A stretch of DNA of 50,717 bases from Piscibacillus salipiscarius JCM 13188 (GTDB lineage: Bacteria > Bacillota > Bacilli > Bacillales > Alkalibacillaceae). Position 1 is the stretch's first letter; every line of letters starts with the position of its first letter. Position numbers and translations under genes: made by a program. A model generated the notes under the pieces. The model was not told where the DNA came from and did not search any database. It saw only the letters and a program-made list of their open reading frames with translations. This document shows, piece by piece, positions 1 to 11,178 of this stretch. The stretch lies in the NCBI RefSeq assembly GCF_001311865.1, contig NZ_BBCD01000021.1:1-50717 (forward strand), in the 5' to 3' direction.

Positions 1-7
1 CTTAAAA

Positions 8-35
8 AACGTTTCCGGCCCTTGCCGGAAACGTT
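8..35 (-). terminator. Rho-independent terminator after glpX
   Basis: A perfect 12-base inverted repeat (AACGTTTCCGGC / GCCGGAAACGTT) with a four-base loop. On the minus strand it is followed by a run of six T. It lies just past the glpX stop codon and should end the tal-murA-glpX transcript. Confidence 0.92.
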
Positions 36-44
36 CCATACACA

Positions 45-1015
45 TTATTGGTCTGTAAACACGAGGTTTGGTTTTTTCTTTAGGCTGTGCTTGCCGTCGA
101 TGAAACGAACAGTGCCTGATTTGGCGCGCATGACGAGTGTTTCAGTTGTGGCGATGCCGCCTTTGAACTGAACGCCTTTTAACAGTTCGCCGTCTGTGAT
201 GCCAGTTGCGGCGAAAATAGCGTCGTCGCCTCCGCACAGGTCTTCCATGCGCAAGACTTTGTTAACGTCTTCGATGCCCATCTTATGGCATCGTGCTACT
301 TGCTCGTCGTTTTTCGGAACGAGGCGTCCTTGGATTTCCCCGCCTAAGCACTTCAAACCGACTGCTGCTAAGACGCCTTCTGGTGCGCCGCCTTCTCCGA
401 ATAAGATGTCAACGCCTGTGTCATCAAAAGCTGTGTTGATGGCACCTGCCACGTCGCCTTCTGGAATAAGTTTAATGCGTGCTCCTGCAGCGCGAATCTC
501 ATCAATGATCGCCTGGTGACGCGGACGGTTTAAGACCGTTGCCACAACGTCTTCAACGTCTTTACCTTTAGCCGCTGCGACAGCTTTCAAATTATCCGTC
601 ACTGATGCATTCAGATCAATTTTTCCAACTGCTTCTGGTCCAACTGCGATTTTTGCATGTACATATCAGGTGCGTGCAGCATCTTACCGCGATCTGCAAT
701 CGCGACAACTGCTAGTGCATTCCATGACCCTTCAGCGACAATGTTTGTCCCTTCAACAGGGTCAACCGCGATATCTACTTTTGGATTTTCAGCGCTGCCT
801 AGCTCTTCTCCTATGTATAACATCGGAGCTTCATCACGTTCACCTTCTCCGATGACAACACGACCGTCCATTGGGATCGTATCAAATACATGACGCATCG
901 CTTCTGTTGCGGCGTTATCTGCTTCTTCTTTTTCTCCGCGTCCCATCCATCGTGCTGAAGCAAGTGCAGCTGCCTCAGTTACACGTACTACTTCCATTGA
1001 TAAACTTCTTTCCAT
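45..1015 (-). CDS. glpX: Class II fructose-1,6-bisphosphatase GlpX (one frameshift)
   Basis: Hydrolyses fructose-1,6-bisphosphate to fructose-6-phosphate in gluconeogenesis. The protein reads almost continuously like Bacillus GlpX: N-terminal [20 protein letters not shown], the metal and phosphate motifs [16 protein letters not shown] and [10 protein letters not shown], and a C-terminal KSGTVRF block. Reconstructed length is about 323 residues, normal for the family. The reading frame breaks near 650-654, where a run of five T should be six; restoring one base gives [17 protein letters not shown] across the join. The start ATG at 1015 has a GGGAGGAG ribosome site 9 bases upstream. It follows murA by about 30 bases in the tal-murA-glpX order known from B. 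subtilis. Confidence 0.95.
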
Positions 1016-1045
1016 GTTAAAAAGCTCCTCCCCTATATCGACACC

Positions 1046-2331
1046 TTATGAATTTTGGTATTGCTTCACTTCATCATCAGTCAAATCTTCACGCCAAACG
1101 TTAGCCCCTAAGGCTTCTAACTTGTCGGTTAAATTCGCGTAACCACGGTCGATGTGTTCAACACCTACAATTTCTGTCACGCCATTGGCCATTAAACCCG
1201 CAACGACAAGTGACGCTCCAGCACGTAGGTCTGTTGCTTTTACTTTCGCACCTTCTAACGTCGTTGGTCCGGTGATGACCGCTGAACTTCCCTCAACTTT
1301 TATATTCGCATTCATTCGGCGCAGTTCATCTACGTGTTTAAAACGGGCAGAATAAATCGTATCGGTGACAATACTCGTTCCGGTTGATTGCGTTAGCAGC
1401 GCTGTAAATGGCTGCTGGAGATCCGTCGGAAAACCTGGATAAACTAGTGTTTTAATATCGACACTCGACAGGACTTTATCCGTCGTCACAATCAATCGGT
1501 CATCTTCTTCGACAATTTTAACACCCATTTCACGAAGCTTAGCCGTCAGTGACTCTAAGTGAATCGGAATCACATTATCGATGACAACTTCTTTCCCCAT
1601 AGATGCCGCGATAATCGTATACGTTCCAGCTTCGATTCGGTCTGGAATAATCGTGTGGCGACAGCCGTTTAAATGCTCGACACCTTGAATACGAATGACG
1701 TCCGTTCCTGCTCCTTTGATATTCGCACCCATGCTGTTTAAAAGGGTTGCGACATCAATGATTTCAGGTTCTTTCGCTGCGTTTTCAATAACGGTTTTTC
1801 CTTTTGCACGAACCGCTGCTAGCATAATATTAATCGTTGCGCCAACACTAACAACATCTAGATAAATTTTAGCGCCACGAAGTTCATCAGCTCTTAAGTA
1901 AATCGCACCTTGTTCGTTCGTTACCTGTGCACCTAGAGCTTCAAAACCTTTAATATGCTGGTCAATTGGGCGGGGGCCTAGATTACAACCCCCAGGCATA
2001 CCAATGACAGCCTTTTTAAAACGGCCAAGCATAGCACCCATGAAATAATATGATGCTCTTAGCTTCTTAACCCGGCCATTCGGCAGTGGCATTGAAACCA
2101 TATTTGATGAATCGATTGTCACATCTTCACCATTTGTTCAACCTTACCCCCGATGTCTTCTAAAAGGCCTTTTAACGTTTGAATGTCTGAGATGTCTGGG
2201 AGACCTTCTAATGTCACTTCGCCTTCAGCCAAAATCGTTGCCGGGAGTAAAGCAACGGCACTGTTTTTGGCTCCACTTACTCGAACTTGCCCTTGTAACG
2301 TGTGTCCACCTTCGATGAGTAATTTTTCCAT
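1046..2331 (-). CDS. murA: UDP-N-acetylglucosamine 1-carboxyvinyltransferase MurA (MurZ/MurAB paralogue; one frameshift)
   Basis: Transfers enolpyruvate from PEP to UDP-GlcNAc, the first committed cytoplasmic step of peptidoglycan synthesis. Visible hallmarks are [19 protein letters not shown] at the N-terminus, the active-site Cys in [18 protein letters not shown], and [14 protein letters not shown]. Reconstructed length is 428 residues. The frame breaks near 2125-2135: one base is missing between VEQMV and EDVTIDSS. Position between tal and glpX marks it as the orthologue of B. subtilis murAB (murZ), the second MurA copy of Firmicutes; the primary copy would lie elsewhere. An essential-type enzyme interrupted once points to a sequencing error. 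Confidence 0.95.
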
Positions 2332-2395
2332 TGAATAAGACTCCTCTTAAGTTAATCTATCCTTATTATGCGAAAAAAGCTTTAAAACATGCTTC

Positions 2396-3044
2396 TTACT
2401 TGTTCGCTTGCTCCCAATCTGCTAAAAACTTCTCGATACCTTGATTAGTTAACGGATGCTTAACTAACTGTCCGATCACTTTAAACGGAATGGTTGCGAT
2501 ATGCGCGCCGTGTAAAGCTGCTTCATGAACATGCATTGGATGACGGACGCTTGCTGCAATAATTTCAGATTCGATTCCGTGACGGTCGAAAATCTCTGCG
2601 ATTTCCGCAATTAAGTTCATGCCGTTTTGACCGATATCATCTAAACGTCCTAAGAACGGTGATACATAAGTTGCACCAGCACGCGCTGCAAGTAGGGCTT
2701 GGTTAGCTGAGAAAACAAGTGTTACGTTTGTTTTAACGCCTTGGTCTGTTAAGGCTTTACAAGCTTTTAATCCTTCTAGCGTCATTGGAAGTTTGATTGT
2801 AATGTTTGGTGCAATTTTCACAAGCTCTTCTGCTTCTCTAAGCATTCCCTCTGCGTCTTCTGAAATAACTTCTGCACTAACAGAACCTTCTGTTACGACT
2901 TCTGTTATTTCTTTTAAACGTTCGTGGAAAGATACGTTTTCTTTAGCTACTAAGGATGGGTTTGTTGTCACACCAGCTAAAATGCCTAAGCTGTGTGCTT
3001 CTTTAATTTCACTAATATTTGCCGTATCAATAAAAAAATTTCAT
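2396..3044 (-). CDS. tal: Transaldolase, TalC/fructose-6-phosphate aldolase-like subfamily (one frameshift)
   Basis: Small (about 215 residue) TIM-barrel transaldolase of the pentose phosphate pathway. The Schiff-base lysine lies in [11 protein letters not shown], and [16 protein letters not shown] and [12 protein letters not shown] are family blocks. The true start is the ATG at 3044, preceded by AGGAGG, reading [20 protein letters not shown]; a T run at 3032-3038 has seven bases where six are needed, so an uncorrected reading begins only at [12 protein letters not shown]. subtilis Tal occupies the same place between fbaA and murAB. The GC-rich repeat at 3095-3249 lies directly upstream, where a promoter would be expected. 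Confidence 0.93.
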
Positions 3045-3094
3045 AATATTTGCCTCCTATAAAAATATTCAGATGGTATTTATGAATCGCTTTC

Positions 3095-3249
3095 GGTGGA
3101 CGCTTTCCGCGGGCACGGCTCGAGCCTCCTCGGCAGCAAGCTGCCTGTGGGGTCTCGAGACTCGTGCTGTTCCCGCGACGAACACGACGTTCTAGTGTCG
3201 GCATTGGTCACAGGACGTGACCGCTTTTAGCCGACCCGGAGTCGCCACC
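3095..3249. repeat. GC-rich interspersed repeat, copy 1 (155 bases)
   Basis: The ends are imperfect inverted repeats: it begins GGTGGACGCTTTCC and ends GGAGTCGCCACC. The interior holds a CTCGAG...CTCGAG palindrome. Read on the minus strand it matches the plus strand of 12188-12320: shared blocks are GTCGGCTAAAAGCGG, CACGTCCTG, TTCGTCGCGGGAACAGCACG and GCGGAAAGCGTCC. Relative to copy 2 it carries about 28 extra bases around 3175-3205. No open frame of its own is convincing. It resembles the short dispersed repeats seen in many Bacillaceae genomes. GC content is well above its surroundings. Confidence 0.85.
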
Positions 3250-3292
3250 TTAACTTTTAAATCATAATCAGAACCAATATTAAACACGAAAA

Positions 3293-3319
3293 GGCCAACC
3301 CAAGTTTTACGGATTAGCC
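3293..3319 (-). terminator. Probable terminator after fbaA
   Basis: On the minus strand GGCTAATCC pairs with GGGTTGGCC (nine pairs, two of them G-T) around a nine-base loop, followed by TTTT. It sits 16 bases beyond the fbaA stop and separates fbaA from tal. Confidence 0.75.
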
Positions 3320-3334
3320 ATCTTCATATGGTTA

Positions 3335-4198
3335 TTAAGCTTTATTTGACGAACCAAATTCGCGCATTTTACCGATAACGGTCTCTTTAATTTTCTCGCG
3401 ACTTGGTCCTAAGTATTTACGCGGATCATATTGTTCTGGCTGTTCAGCTAACACCTCACGAACGACTTTCGCCTGAGCGATTTGGTTCTCGGTGTTCACA
3501 TTAATTTTTGCCGTACCTAATGAAATAGCGCGTTGTATATCTTTTGTCGGAATACCAGTTCCGCCATGTAACACGAGTGGTACACCTGTTAACTTTTGGA
3601 CTTCTTCCATTCGGTCGAAACCTAAATTTGGCTCACCTTTATATGGACCATGAACCGATCCTAATGCCGGAGCAAAGCAGTCCACACCCGTTTCGCGAAC
3701 CAAACGGTCACATTCTGATGGAATCGCATAAGCGGCTTCTGCATCTTCAACAATGATGTCATCCTCTTGTCCACCGATGCGTCCTAATTCTGCTTCAACT
3801 GACACACCATGAAGGTGCGCTAGTTCAACGACTTTTTGTGTTAAAGCAATGTTGTCATCTAATGGAAAATGAGAGCCATCAATCATGACAGATGTAAATC
3901 CAGCATGAATCGCCTCTGCGCATTTTTCGAAACTTGAGCCGTGGTCCAAATGAATGGCTACAGGCACAGTTGTTTGATAAGACTTCATTAATTCGTTAAC
4001 TAAAGCAGTGACGACATTAAAGCCACCACAATATTTCGCTGCTCCTTCCGAAACACCGATGATGACTGGAGATTGTTCTTCTTCAGCCGCTTGTAAAATC
4101 GCCTGAAAGTACTCCAGGTTATTAATATTAAATTGCCCAACCGCATAGCCTTCACGGTTTGCCTTGTTGAGCATCTCTGTCATAGATTGTAATGGCAC
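3335..4198 (-). CDS. fbaA: Class II fructose-bisphosphate aldolase FbaA
   Basis: Zn-dependent reversible cleavage of fructose-1,6-bisphosphate in glycolysis and gluconeogenesis. Intact, 287 residues, normal length. Metal and substrate motifs are all present: [31 protein letters not shown] and LHGGTGIP. The start [13 protein letters not shown] is preceded by GGAGGAACC. It follows the receiver gene by about 70 bases, as in B. subtilis (spo0F-fbaA-tal). A terminator at 3293-3319 ends the unit, so it may be co-transcribed with the receiver gene. Confidence 0.97.
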   Translation of the reverse strand: MPLQSMTEMLNKANREGYAVGQFNINNLEYFQAILQAAEEEQSPVIIGVSEGAAKYCGGFNVVTALVNELMKSYQTTVPVAIHLDHGSSFEKCAEAIHAGFTSVMIDGSHFPLDDNIALTQKVVELAHLHGVSVEAELGRIGGQEDDIIVEDAEAAYAIPSECDRLVRETGVDCFAPALGSVHGPYKGEPNLGFDRMEEVQKLTGVPLVLHGGTGIPTKDIQRAISLGTAKINVNTENQIAQAKVVREVLAEQPEQYDPRKYLGPSREKIKETVIGKMREFGSSNKA

Positions 4199-4267
4199 AA
4201 CTGGTTCCTCCTTGTGATGTAAATCGTACCTATTTAATAGAATACCAACTGCACCCTAAAATCGCAA

Positions 4268-4638
4268 CTAAATCTTAACGTTAAGCCCCTCTAATATTTG
4301 GTGAATTTGTTCAACCGAAAAAGGCTTTTCTATCACATCAAATACTTCTGCATCGCCTAGATGATCTCGAAGTTCCTGTTCTGCCATCCCGCTCATTAAC
4401 ACGACTGGAATGTCTGCGGATTCTTCGTTTAACCGTCTAATAACCTCATCTCCGCGCCAAGGTTCCATTAAATAATCTAAGAAGATGATCTGCGGTAATT
4501 TTGTTAAAGCTTCTGTAAAAGCTCGATCTGAACGTTCATAAGTTGTCACATTATAATTTTCACGTCTAATAACTTCTGATAACAACAGACGAACGCCAGG
4601 TTCATCATCTACCACAAAACCTCACCTTTAATCATCAT
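4268..4638 (-). CDS. spo0F: Spo0F-position response regulator receiver (one frameshift, divergent)
   Basis: Single-domain CheY-like receiver, about 123 residues, at the place of spo0F, the phosphorelay intermediate between sensor kinases and Spo0B. Phosphoacceptor Asp lies in IIFLDYLMEPWRGDE, the Ser/Thr in VVLMSGMAE, the Lys in VIEKPFSVEQI. The frame breaks at about 4612-4618: adding one G turns the upstream sequence into MMIKGEVLVVDDEPGVRLLL, matching the N-terminal strand and first helix of Spo0F. Start ATG at 4638 (a second ATG follows); a G-rich ribosome site lies just upstream. The first helix (PGVRLLLSEV) and the KPF loop, which contact Spo0B and kinases in Spo0F, are well kept, but the middle is far from B. 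subtilis Spo0F, so the name rests partly on context. Confidence 0.78.
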
Positions 4639-4697
4639 TACCCCCCAGGTTGTTCAGTATAGTTTAACTTTACCAAAAACGGGAGTTAATCAATCAG

Positions 4698-6313
<1,616 letters not shown>

Positions 6314-6423
6314 GTTACATCCTGCCTTTCTATTACATCTGGATCGGGGAGTATTTATTATAAGTTTTCCTTATAAGTTCGATTTAACACTAATCATTTA
6401 TTAAGAATCTCTATAAAATAAAA

Positions 6424-6449
6424 AAGCTCCCGAACTGAGTCGGGAGCTT
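6424..6449 (-). terminator. pyrG leader attenuator (intrinsic terminator)
   Basis: AAGCTCCCGA pairs perfectly with TCGGGAGCTT around a six-base loop, followed on the minus strand by TTTTTTATTTT. It lies about 20 bases after the predicted transcript start and 110 bases before pyrG. In the B. subtilis mechanism, low CTP causes reiterative addition of G at the transcript 5' end, and the poly-G pairs with the CUCCC of this stem, preventing termination. Confidence 0.9.
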
Positions 6450-6464
6450 GTCTATTTTTGAGAG

Positions 6465-6503
6465 CCCACATAAAATCTTAAAGTTTTATATTTAAGAAGT
6501 CAA
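6465..6503 (-). promoter_or_regulatory. pyrG promoter with GGGC start (reiterative-transcription control)
   Basis: On the minus strand: -35 TTGACT (6498-6503), spacer of 17, -10 TAAGAT (6475-6480), then seven bases and GGGCTCTC (first G at 6467). A start at GGGC followed closely by an attenuator containing CTCCC is the arrangement by which B. subtilis pyrG senses CTP. The -35 falls just past the rpoE stop codon. Confidence 0.85.
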
Positions 6504-6511
6504 GCTAAACT

Positions 6512-6989
6512 TTATAAATCTTCTTCGTCGTCATCTTCAACGAAGTTATCATCGTCTTCCGGATCTTCCTCGAAAAGTTCTTCGTCATCATCTTCTTCAG
6601 TGACTAAGTCATCTTCTCCAAGTTCAGGTTCCACCTCATCTTCAAGAAGCTCTTCTTTCTTTTTTCTTCTTTTTCTTCTTCTTCTTTTTCTTTGGTACTT
6701 CTTCAGTGAAGGAAATCGTATCATCTTCCTGCTGATCATATGGGTACCACTTTTTAAGGCCCCAGATGTTTGTACCAACTGACATAAAGCGTCCGTCAAT
6801 ATTTAAATCTGTATAAAATTGAACGATGTATTCTTCTTTTTCCTCTTGGGTGAATTCCTTTGCTTCTGCAATGAGTTCAAAGATTTCATTGAAGTTCATC
6901 GCTTTCTTTTCTTCTGCTAAGATTTCATAAGCAACTTCAACCATTGAAACCTCTTTAACTTCTTCCTTGGTATACTTTTCCAACGTCAC
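6512..6989 (-). CDS. rpoE: RNA polymerase delta subunit RpoE (one frameshift)
   Basis: Firmicute-specific RNA polymerase subunit that promotes core recycling and promoter selectivity. The folded N-terminal HARE-HTH domain ends with IVQFYTDLNIDGRFMSVG and WGLKKWYPYDQ. It is followed by a block of about eleven lysines and then a disordered Glu/Asp-rich tail (EEDDDEELFEEDPEDDDNF). The frame breaks near 6655-6665 in an A-rich tract. I chose the GTG at 6989 (MTLEKYTKEEV), which has AAAGGAG eight bases upstream; an ATG at 7010 is possible but lies upstream of that ribosome site. Its own promoter is proposed at 7047-7076. Confidence 0.93.
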
Positions 6990-7046
6990 TTCCAGCACTC
7001 CTTTACCCAATGTCGATGGCGGAAACCATAATTATGCTATTTTTCT

Positions 7047-7076
7047 AGTTTACAGAATACCACAACCATTAGTCAA
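7047..7076 (-). promoter_or_regulatory. Candidate rpoE promoter
   Basis: Minus strand TTGACT (7071-7076), spacer of 18, TAAACT (7047-7052), about 55 bases before the rpoE start. Good -35, moderate -10. Confidence 0.55.
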
Positions 7077-7178
7077 TTCAAGTACAAAATTAATTTTAGA
7101 CATAAAAACGAGGATTTATTCAAAGTGGATGCTTTTTCGCTGTGGCAAAAAGGCTACTTCTCTGTTTTTTCCGTTAAT

Positions 7179-7280
7179 TATCTACCCCTATTTGAAAAAT
7201 ATCTACCACGAAATTTGTCGACGAAGTAAAAAAGCTTTTTTATCTACCCCTAAAGTTCCTTTATCGACCTTTTTGCATAA
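7179..7280. repeat. 21-base periodic repeat array, family D (TATCTACC)
   Basis: Units starting TATCTACC or TATCGACC begin at 7179, 7200, 7241 and 7262, with a degenerate unit at 7221; spacings are 21, 21, 20 and 21. It fills the icmF-rpoE gap between the icmF terminator and the rpoE promoter. It is not coding. Units differ in their second halves. Confidence 0.65.
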
Positions 7281-7282
7281 GG

Positions 7283-7310
7283 AAACCACCAACGGCGAGG
7301 TTGGTGGTTT
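7283..7310 (-). terminator. Terminator after icmF
   Basis: AAACCACCAAC and GTTGGTGGTTT form a perfect 11-pair stem with a six-base loop, a few bases past the icmF stop. The T tract after the stem is short on the minus strand (TTT within the stem end), so termination may be modest. Confidence 0.7.
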
Positions 7311-7316
7311 GACTTA

Positions 7317-10300
7317 TTACATATTACGACGGTACTGCCCGCCGACTTCGTATAAGGCGTTTGTGATCTGGCCTAGACTGGCCACTTTAACGGTTTCCAT
7401 GAGTTCTTCAAACACATTACCGTTTGACGCTGCAACTTCCTTAAGGCGGTTTAATGCTTCTTCAGATTTGTCAGCATTTCTGTCTTGGAAGTCATGTAAA
7501 TTCTTAATTTGTTGCTGTTTTTCTTCCTTAGAAGCACGGGCAACTTCCATCGAGTTGATTTCATCTTCTGATGGTGGGTTCGGGTTCACATACGTGTTAA
7601 CCCCTACAATCGGAAGGTCGCCTGAATGTTTTTTACCTTCATAGTAAAGAGACTCTTCTTGAATCTTACCGCGTTGATACTGGCGTTCCATCGCGCCGAG
7701 TACGCCACCGCGGTCGTTAATGCGTTCGAACTCTTGTAAAACGGCTTCTTCAACAAGGTCAGTTAACTCTTCTAAAATAAATGACCCTTGTAATGAGTTT
7801 TCGTTTTTCGTTAAGCCGAATTCTTTGTTAATAATCATTTGAATCGCCATTGCACGGCGAACGGATTCTTCAGTTGGTGTTGTGATGGCTTCGTCATACG
7901 CATTAGTATGAAGCGAATTCGTGTTGTCTTGAATCGCGATTAATGCCTGCAGTGTCGTACGAATATCATTAAAGTCAACTTCTTGCGCGTGAAGTGAACG
8001 GCCTGATGTTTGAATGTGATACTTCAACTTCTGGCTTCGCTCATTCGCACCGTACTTATCGCGCATCGCAACCGACCAAATGCGGCGCGCCACACGGCCA
8101 ATGACTGTATACTCAGGGTCTAAGCCGTTTGAGAAAAAGAATGATAAGTTTGGCGCAAATTTGTTAATATCCATGCCGCGGCTTAAGTAATACTCAACAT
8201 ACGTAAAGCCGTTTGCGAGGGTAAAGGCTAACTGACTGATTGGGTTTGCTCCTGCTTCAGCAATGTGATAGCCCGAGATTGAAACCGAGTAGTAGTTACG
8301 GACTTCATTATTAATGAAGTACTCCTGAATGTCCCCCATCATGCGAAGGGCAAACTCGGTTGAGAAAATACACGTGTTTTGTCCTTGATCTTCTTTTAAG
8401 ATATCGGCTTGAACCGTACCACGAACAACTGAGATCGTCTCGACCTTAATTTGTTCGTACTCTTCTTGGCTCGGTTCGCGGCCGTTTTCGTCTTTAAACT
8501 TCTTCAGCTGCTGATCAATAGCTGTATTGAAATACATCGCTAGAATAATCGGCGCAGGACCGTTGATGGTCATTGAGACAGACGTCATTGGATCGACTAA
8601 GTCAAAGCCATCATAAAGCTTCTTCATGTCATCTAACGTACAAATACTTACGCCAGATTCTCCAACTTTACCGTAAATGTCAGGGCGCTCATCAGGATCT
8701 TCACCATATAGCGTCACGGAGTCAAAAGCTGTACTTAAGCGCTTAGCCGGTTCGTTTTTCGATAAATAGTGGAAACGGCGATTCGTACGTTCTGGCGTTC
8801 CTTCACCAGCAAACTGACGAGTCGGATCTTCTCCTTTACGCTTGAATGGGAACACCCCTGCCGTAAATGGAAAGGCACCAGGCACGTTTTCCATGAGCAT
8901 CCAGTATAAACGGTCGCCCCAGTCGCGGTATTTTGGCAGCGCGACTTTTGGAACTTTAATTCCAGATAAGCTTTCCGTATTTAAGTCAACGGTAAACTCT
9001 TTATCACGAACTTTATAGGACAACTGATCCTTTGTGTACGTCTCTTTTAGCTCATCAAATTTATCAAGCTTTTCCTTGTTGTCAGCTTCTAATTCTTTCT
9101 CGTATTTCTCAATTAGCTGAATAAGCTCTTCAACTTGGCCGATTTCTTCTTCGGTTCCCTTTAATTGATAAAGCTTACGCGCAATATCGCTCTGTTTCTT
9201 CGCATCCTCTTTATACCCGTGCACTGTCTGCACGATATCACGTAAATATTGACGACGCTCTGGTGGGATGATTAAGTTTTGCTTTTCAACTAGCTTAATC
9301 TTTGTATCAAACGGAACTTCAGCCTCCCAGCCGTAACGGTCGTTAATTGTTTCTAAAATTGAAGCAAATAGTGTGTTCGTACCTGGGTCGTAAACTGTGA
9401 TGCGATCGTGCCAAACACTGGGAATGTGTCATGGTCTTCGTGAAATAGCATCCGGCTACGACTGTACTGTTTACGAACTTGATTAAACGCATCTTCTGAC
9501 CCTTTTTGTTCAAACTTATTGATGACGATGAAGTCAGCAAAGTCGATCATGTCGATCTTCTCTAGCTGAGTTGGCGCACCGAATTCAGCTGTCATCACGT
9601 ACATCGATAGGTCCGTAATCTCAGTGATCTCGGCATCCCCTTGACCAATCCCGCTTGTTTCAACAATGATGAAGTCAAAATCAGCTGCTTTGACAACGCG
9701 AATCGCATCTAAAATCGCCTGTGACAATTCCGTTTTTGAACTTCTTGTTGCAAGCGAGCGCATATACACACGTTCGTTAAAAATCGCGTTCATACGAATT
9801 CGGTCACCAAGTAGCGCACCGCCTGTTTTCTTCTTCGTAGGATCGACAGATAAAATCGCAAGCTTTTTATCTGGCACTTCGTTAATAAAACGGCGAACAA
9901 GTTCATCCGTTAATGAACTTTTACCCGCTCCGCCTGTTCCAGTAATCCCTAATACCGGCACGTCCTCGCGCGTAATTTTTAATAAATCTTGAAGCTTATC
10001 ACTCGTGACGTCTTCATTTTCAACATGTGAAATAAGGCGCGCGATTGCTTGATAATCACCTTGTTGCGCTTTAGCTGCATCTGATTCAAGCTCAAGCGGC
10101 GTCGGATGATCGCACTCCTCTAACATCTGATTAATCATCCCTTGAAGACCGTGCTGACGACCATCTTCAGGTGAGAATATACGTGCTACTCCATGGTCAT
10201 GAAGTTCTTTAATTTCACGAGGTAAAATAACCCCGCCCCCACCGCCGTAAACACGGATGTGGCCAGCACCTTTTTCATTCAGTAAATCAACCATGTACTT

Positions 10301-10549
10301 AAAATACTCAACGTGTCCACCTTGGTAAGAAGAAATCGCAATCCCTTGTACGTCCTCCTGGATTGCCGCATTAACCACTTCTTCAACCGAGCGGTTATGC
10401 CCAAGGTGAATGATTTCTGCCCCGCTCGCCTGCAAAATACGGCGCATAATGTTAATCGATGCATCGTGGCCGTCAAACAAGCTCGAAGCTGTCACAAAAC
10501 GAACAGGATGCTTCACTTTGTAGACTTCCTGTTGTTGCATAAGGCTCAT
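7317..10549 (-). CDS. icmF: Fused isobutyryl-CoA mutase IcmF (one frameshift)
   Basis: Adenosylcobalamin-dependent fusion of a B12-binding domain, a MeaI-type GTPase chaperone and the acyl-CoA mutase barrel; interconverts isobutyryl-CoA and n-butyryl-CoA (and related branched acyl-CoAs). Order: B12 domain with the base-off motif [16 protein letters not shown] (about residues 23-38), then GTPase with GTGGAGKSS and INKFE, linker, and mutase domain with [20 protein letters not shown]; the FPF in place of the methylmalonyl-CoA mutase tyrosine context favours IcmF. Reconstructed length 1077 residues. The frame breaks near 9390-9394: TTTACGAC should be TTTAACGAC ([13 protein letters not shown]). 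The start ATG overlaps the tetR stop by four bases. Confidence 0.95.
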
Positions 10550-11164
10550 CCTCCTCTCGTCAGCTCAAGCTGACTTTTTAATAAATCAAATTGCAAATTC
10601 GTATACTCTTCAAGCGAAAATTCCTTTTGTAAAATCCAGCGCCTGAATCCCCACATTTGGCCTTGGATGAATATGTTATTGGCAATGATGGTCAGCTGGT
10701 CTCTCGTCATCCTAGGATAATTATTTTGAATAACCCGCTCCAAAAGATGAACCATCTGCCGTTCTTTTTTCTAGCACATAATCCTGAGCATCCTTTGGTA
10801 GTGCTTTAAGTTCCTGATATAAGACCAAGACTTCATCTTGCATATCATCCATTAGTTCATAGTAAGACTTAACGGCTTGATATAGCGTGTCTTCTGACGT
10901 CTCTTTTGTATTAAAAACCGCTTCCATCCTCGCCTTTACTTCATCATAAATAGCGTCACAGACGAGAAAAAGAACGTCTTCTTTTTTTCTAATATATTCA
11001 TATAGCGTCCCGATTGAAAAACCAGCAGCCTTAGCAATTTCTCTAGTTGTTGCACGGTGAAACCCTTTTTGCTTAAAAAGAGATACCGCTCCTTTTTGTA
11101 GCTGCTCACGACGCTTTTGGATTAATTGTTCATCCTTAATCGATGAATCAATGGGTTTAACCAT
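10546..11164 (-). CDS. TetR/AcrR-family transcriptional regulator (one frameshift)
   Basis: About 205 residues. The N-terminal helix-turn-helix reads [20 protein letters not shown] (about residues 37-56) followed by [14 protein letters not shown], typical of TetR proteins related to FadR/YfiR. The C-terminal ligand-binding half is all-helical. The frame breaks near 10770-10775, where a run of six A should be five ([15 protein letters not shown]). Start ATG at 11164 with GAAGGTGAAG upstream; 14 bases after meaB, and its stop overlaps the icmF start (ATGA). Position inside the acyl-CoA operon suggests it senses an acyl-CoA and controls the operon; the operators at 16776-16793 and 29163-29180 are candidates. 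That link is inference. Confidence 0.88.
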
Positions 11165-11178
11165 CCGCTTCACCTTCT

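Noticed and set aside
6600..6782. Plus-strand frame with a Phe/Leu-rich hydrophobic stretch
   Set aside because: It is the antisense of the Lys-rich and Glu-rich tail of RpoE.
7317..10549. Two separate genes: a mutase large subunit and a B12/GTPase protein
   Set aside because: One missing A near 9392 joins them into a standard-length IcmF fusion.
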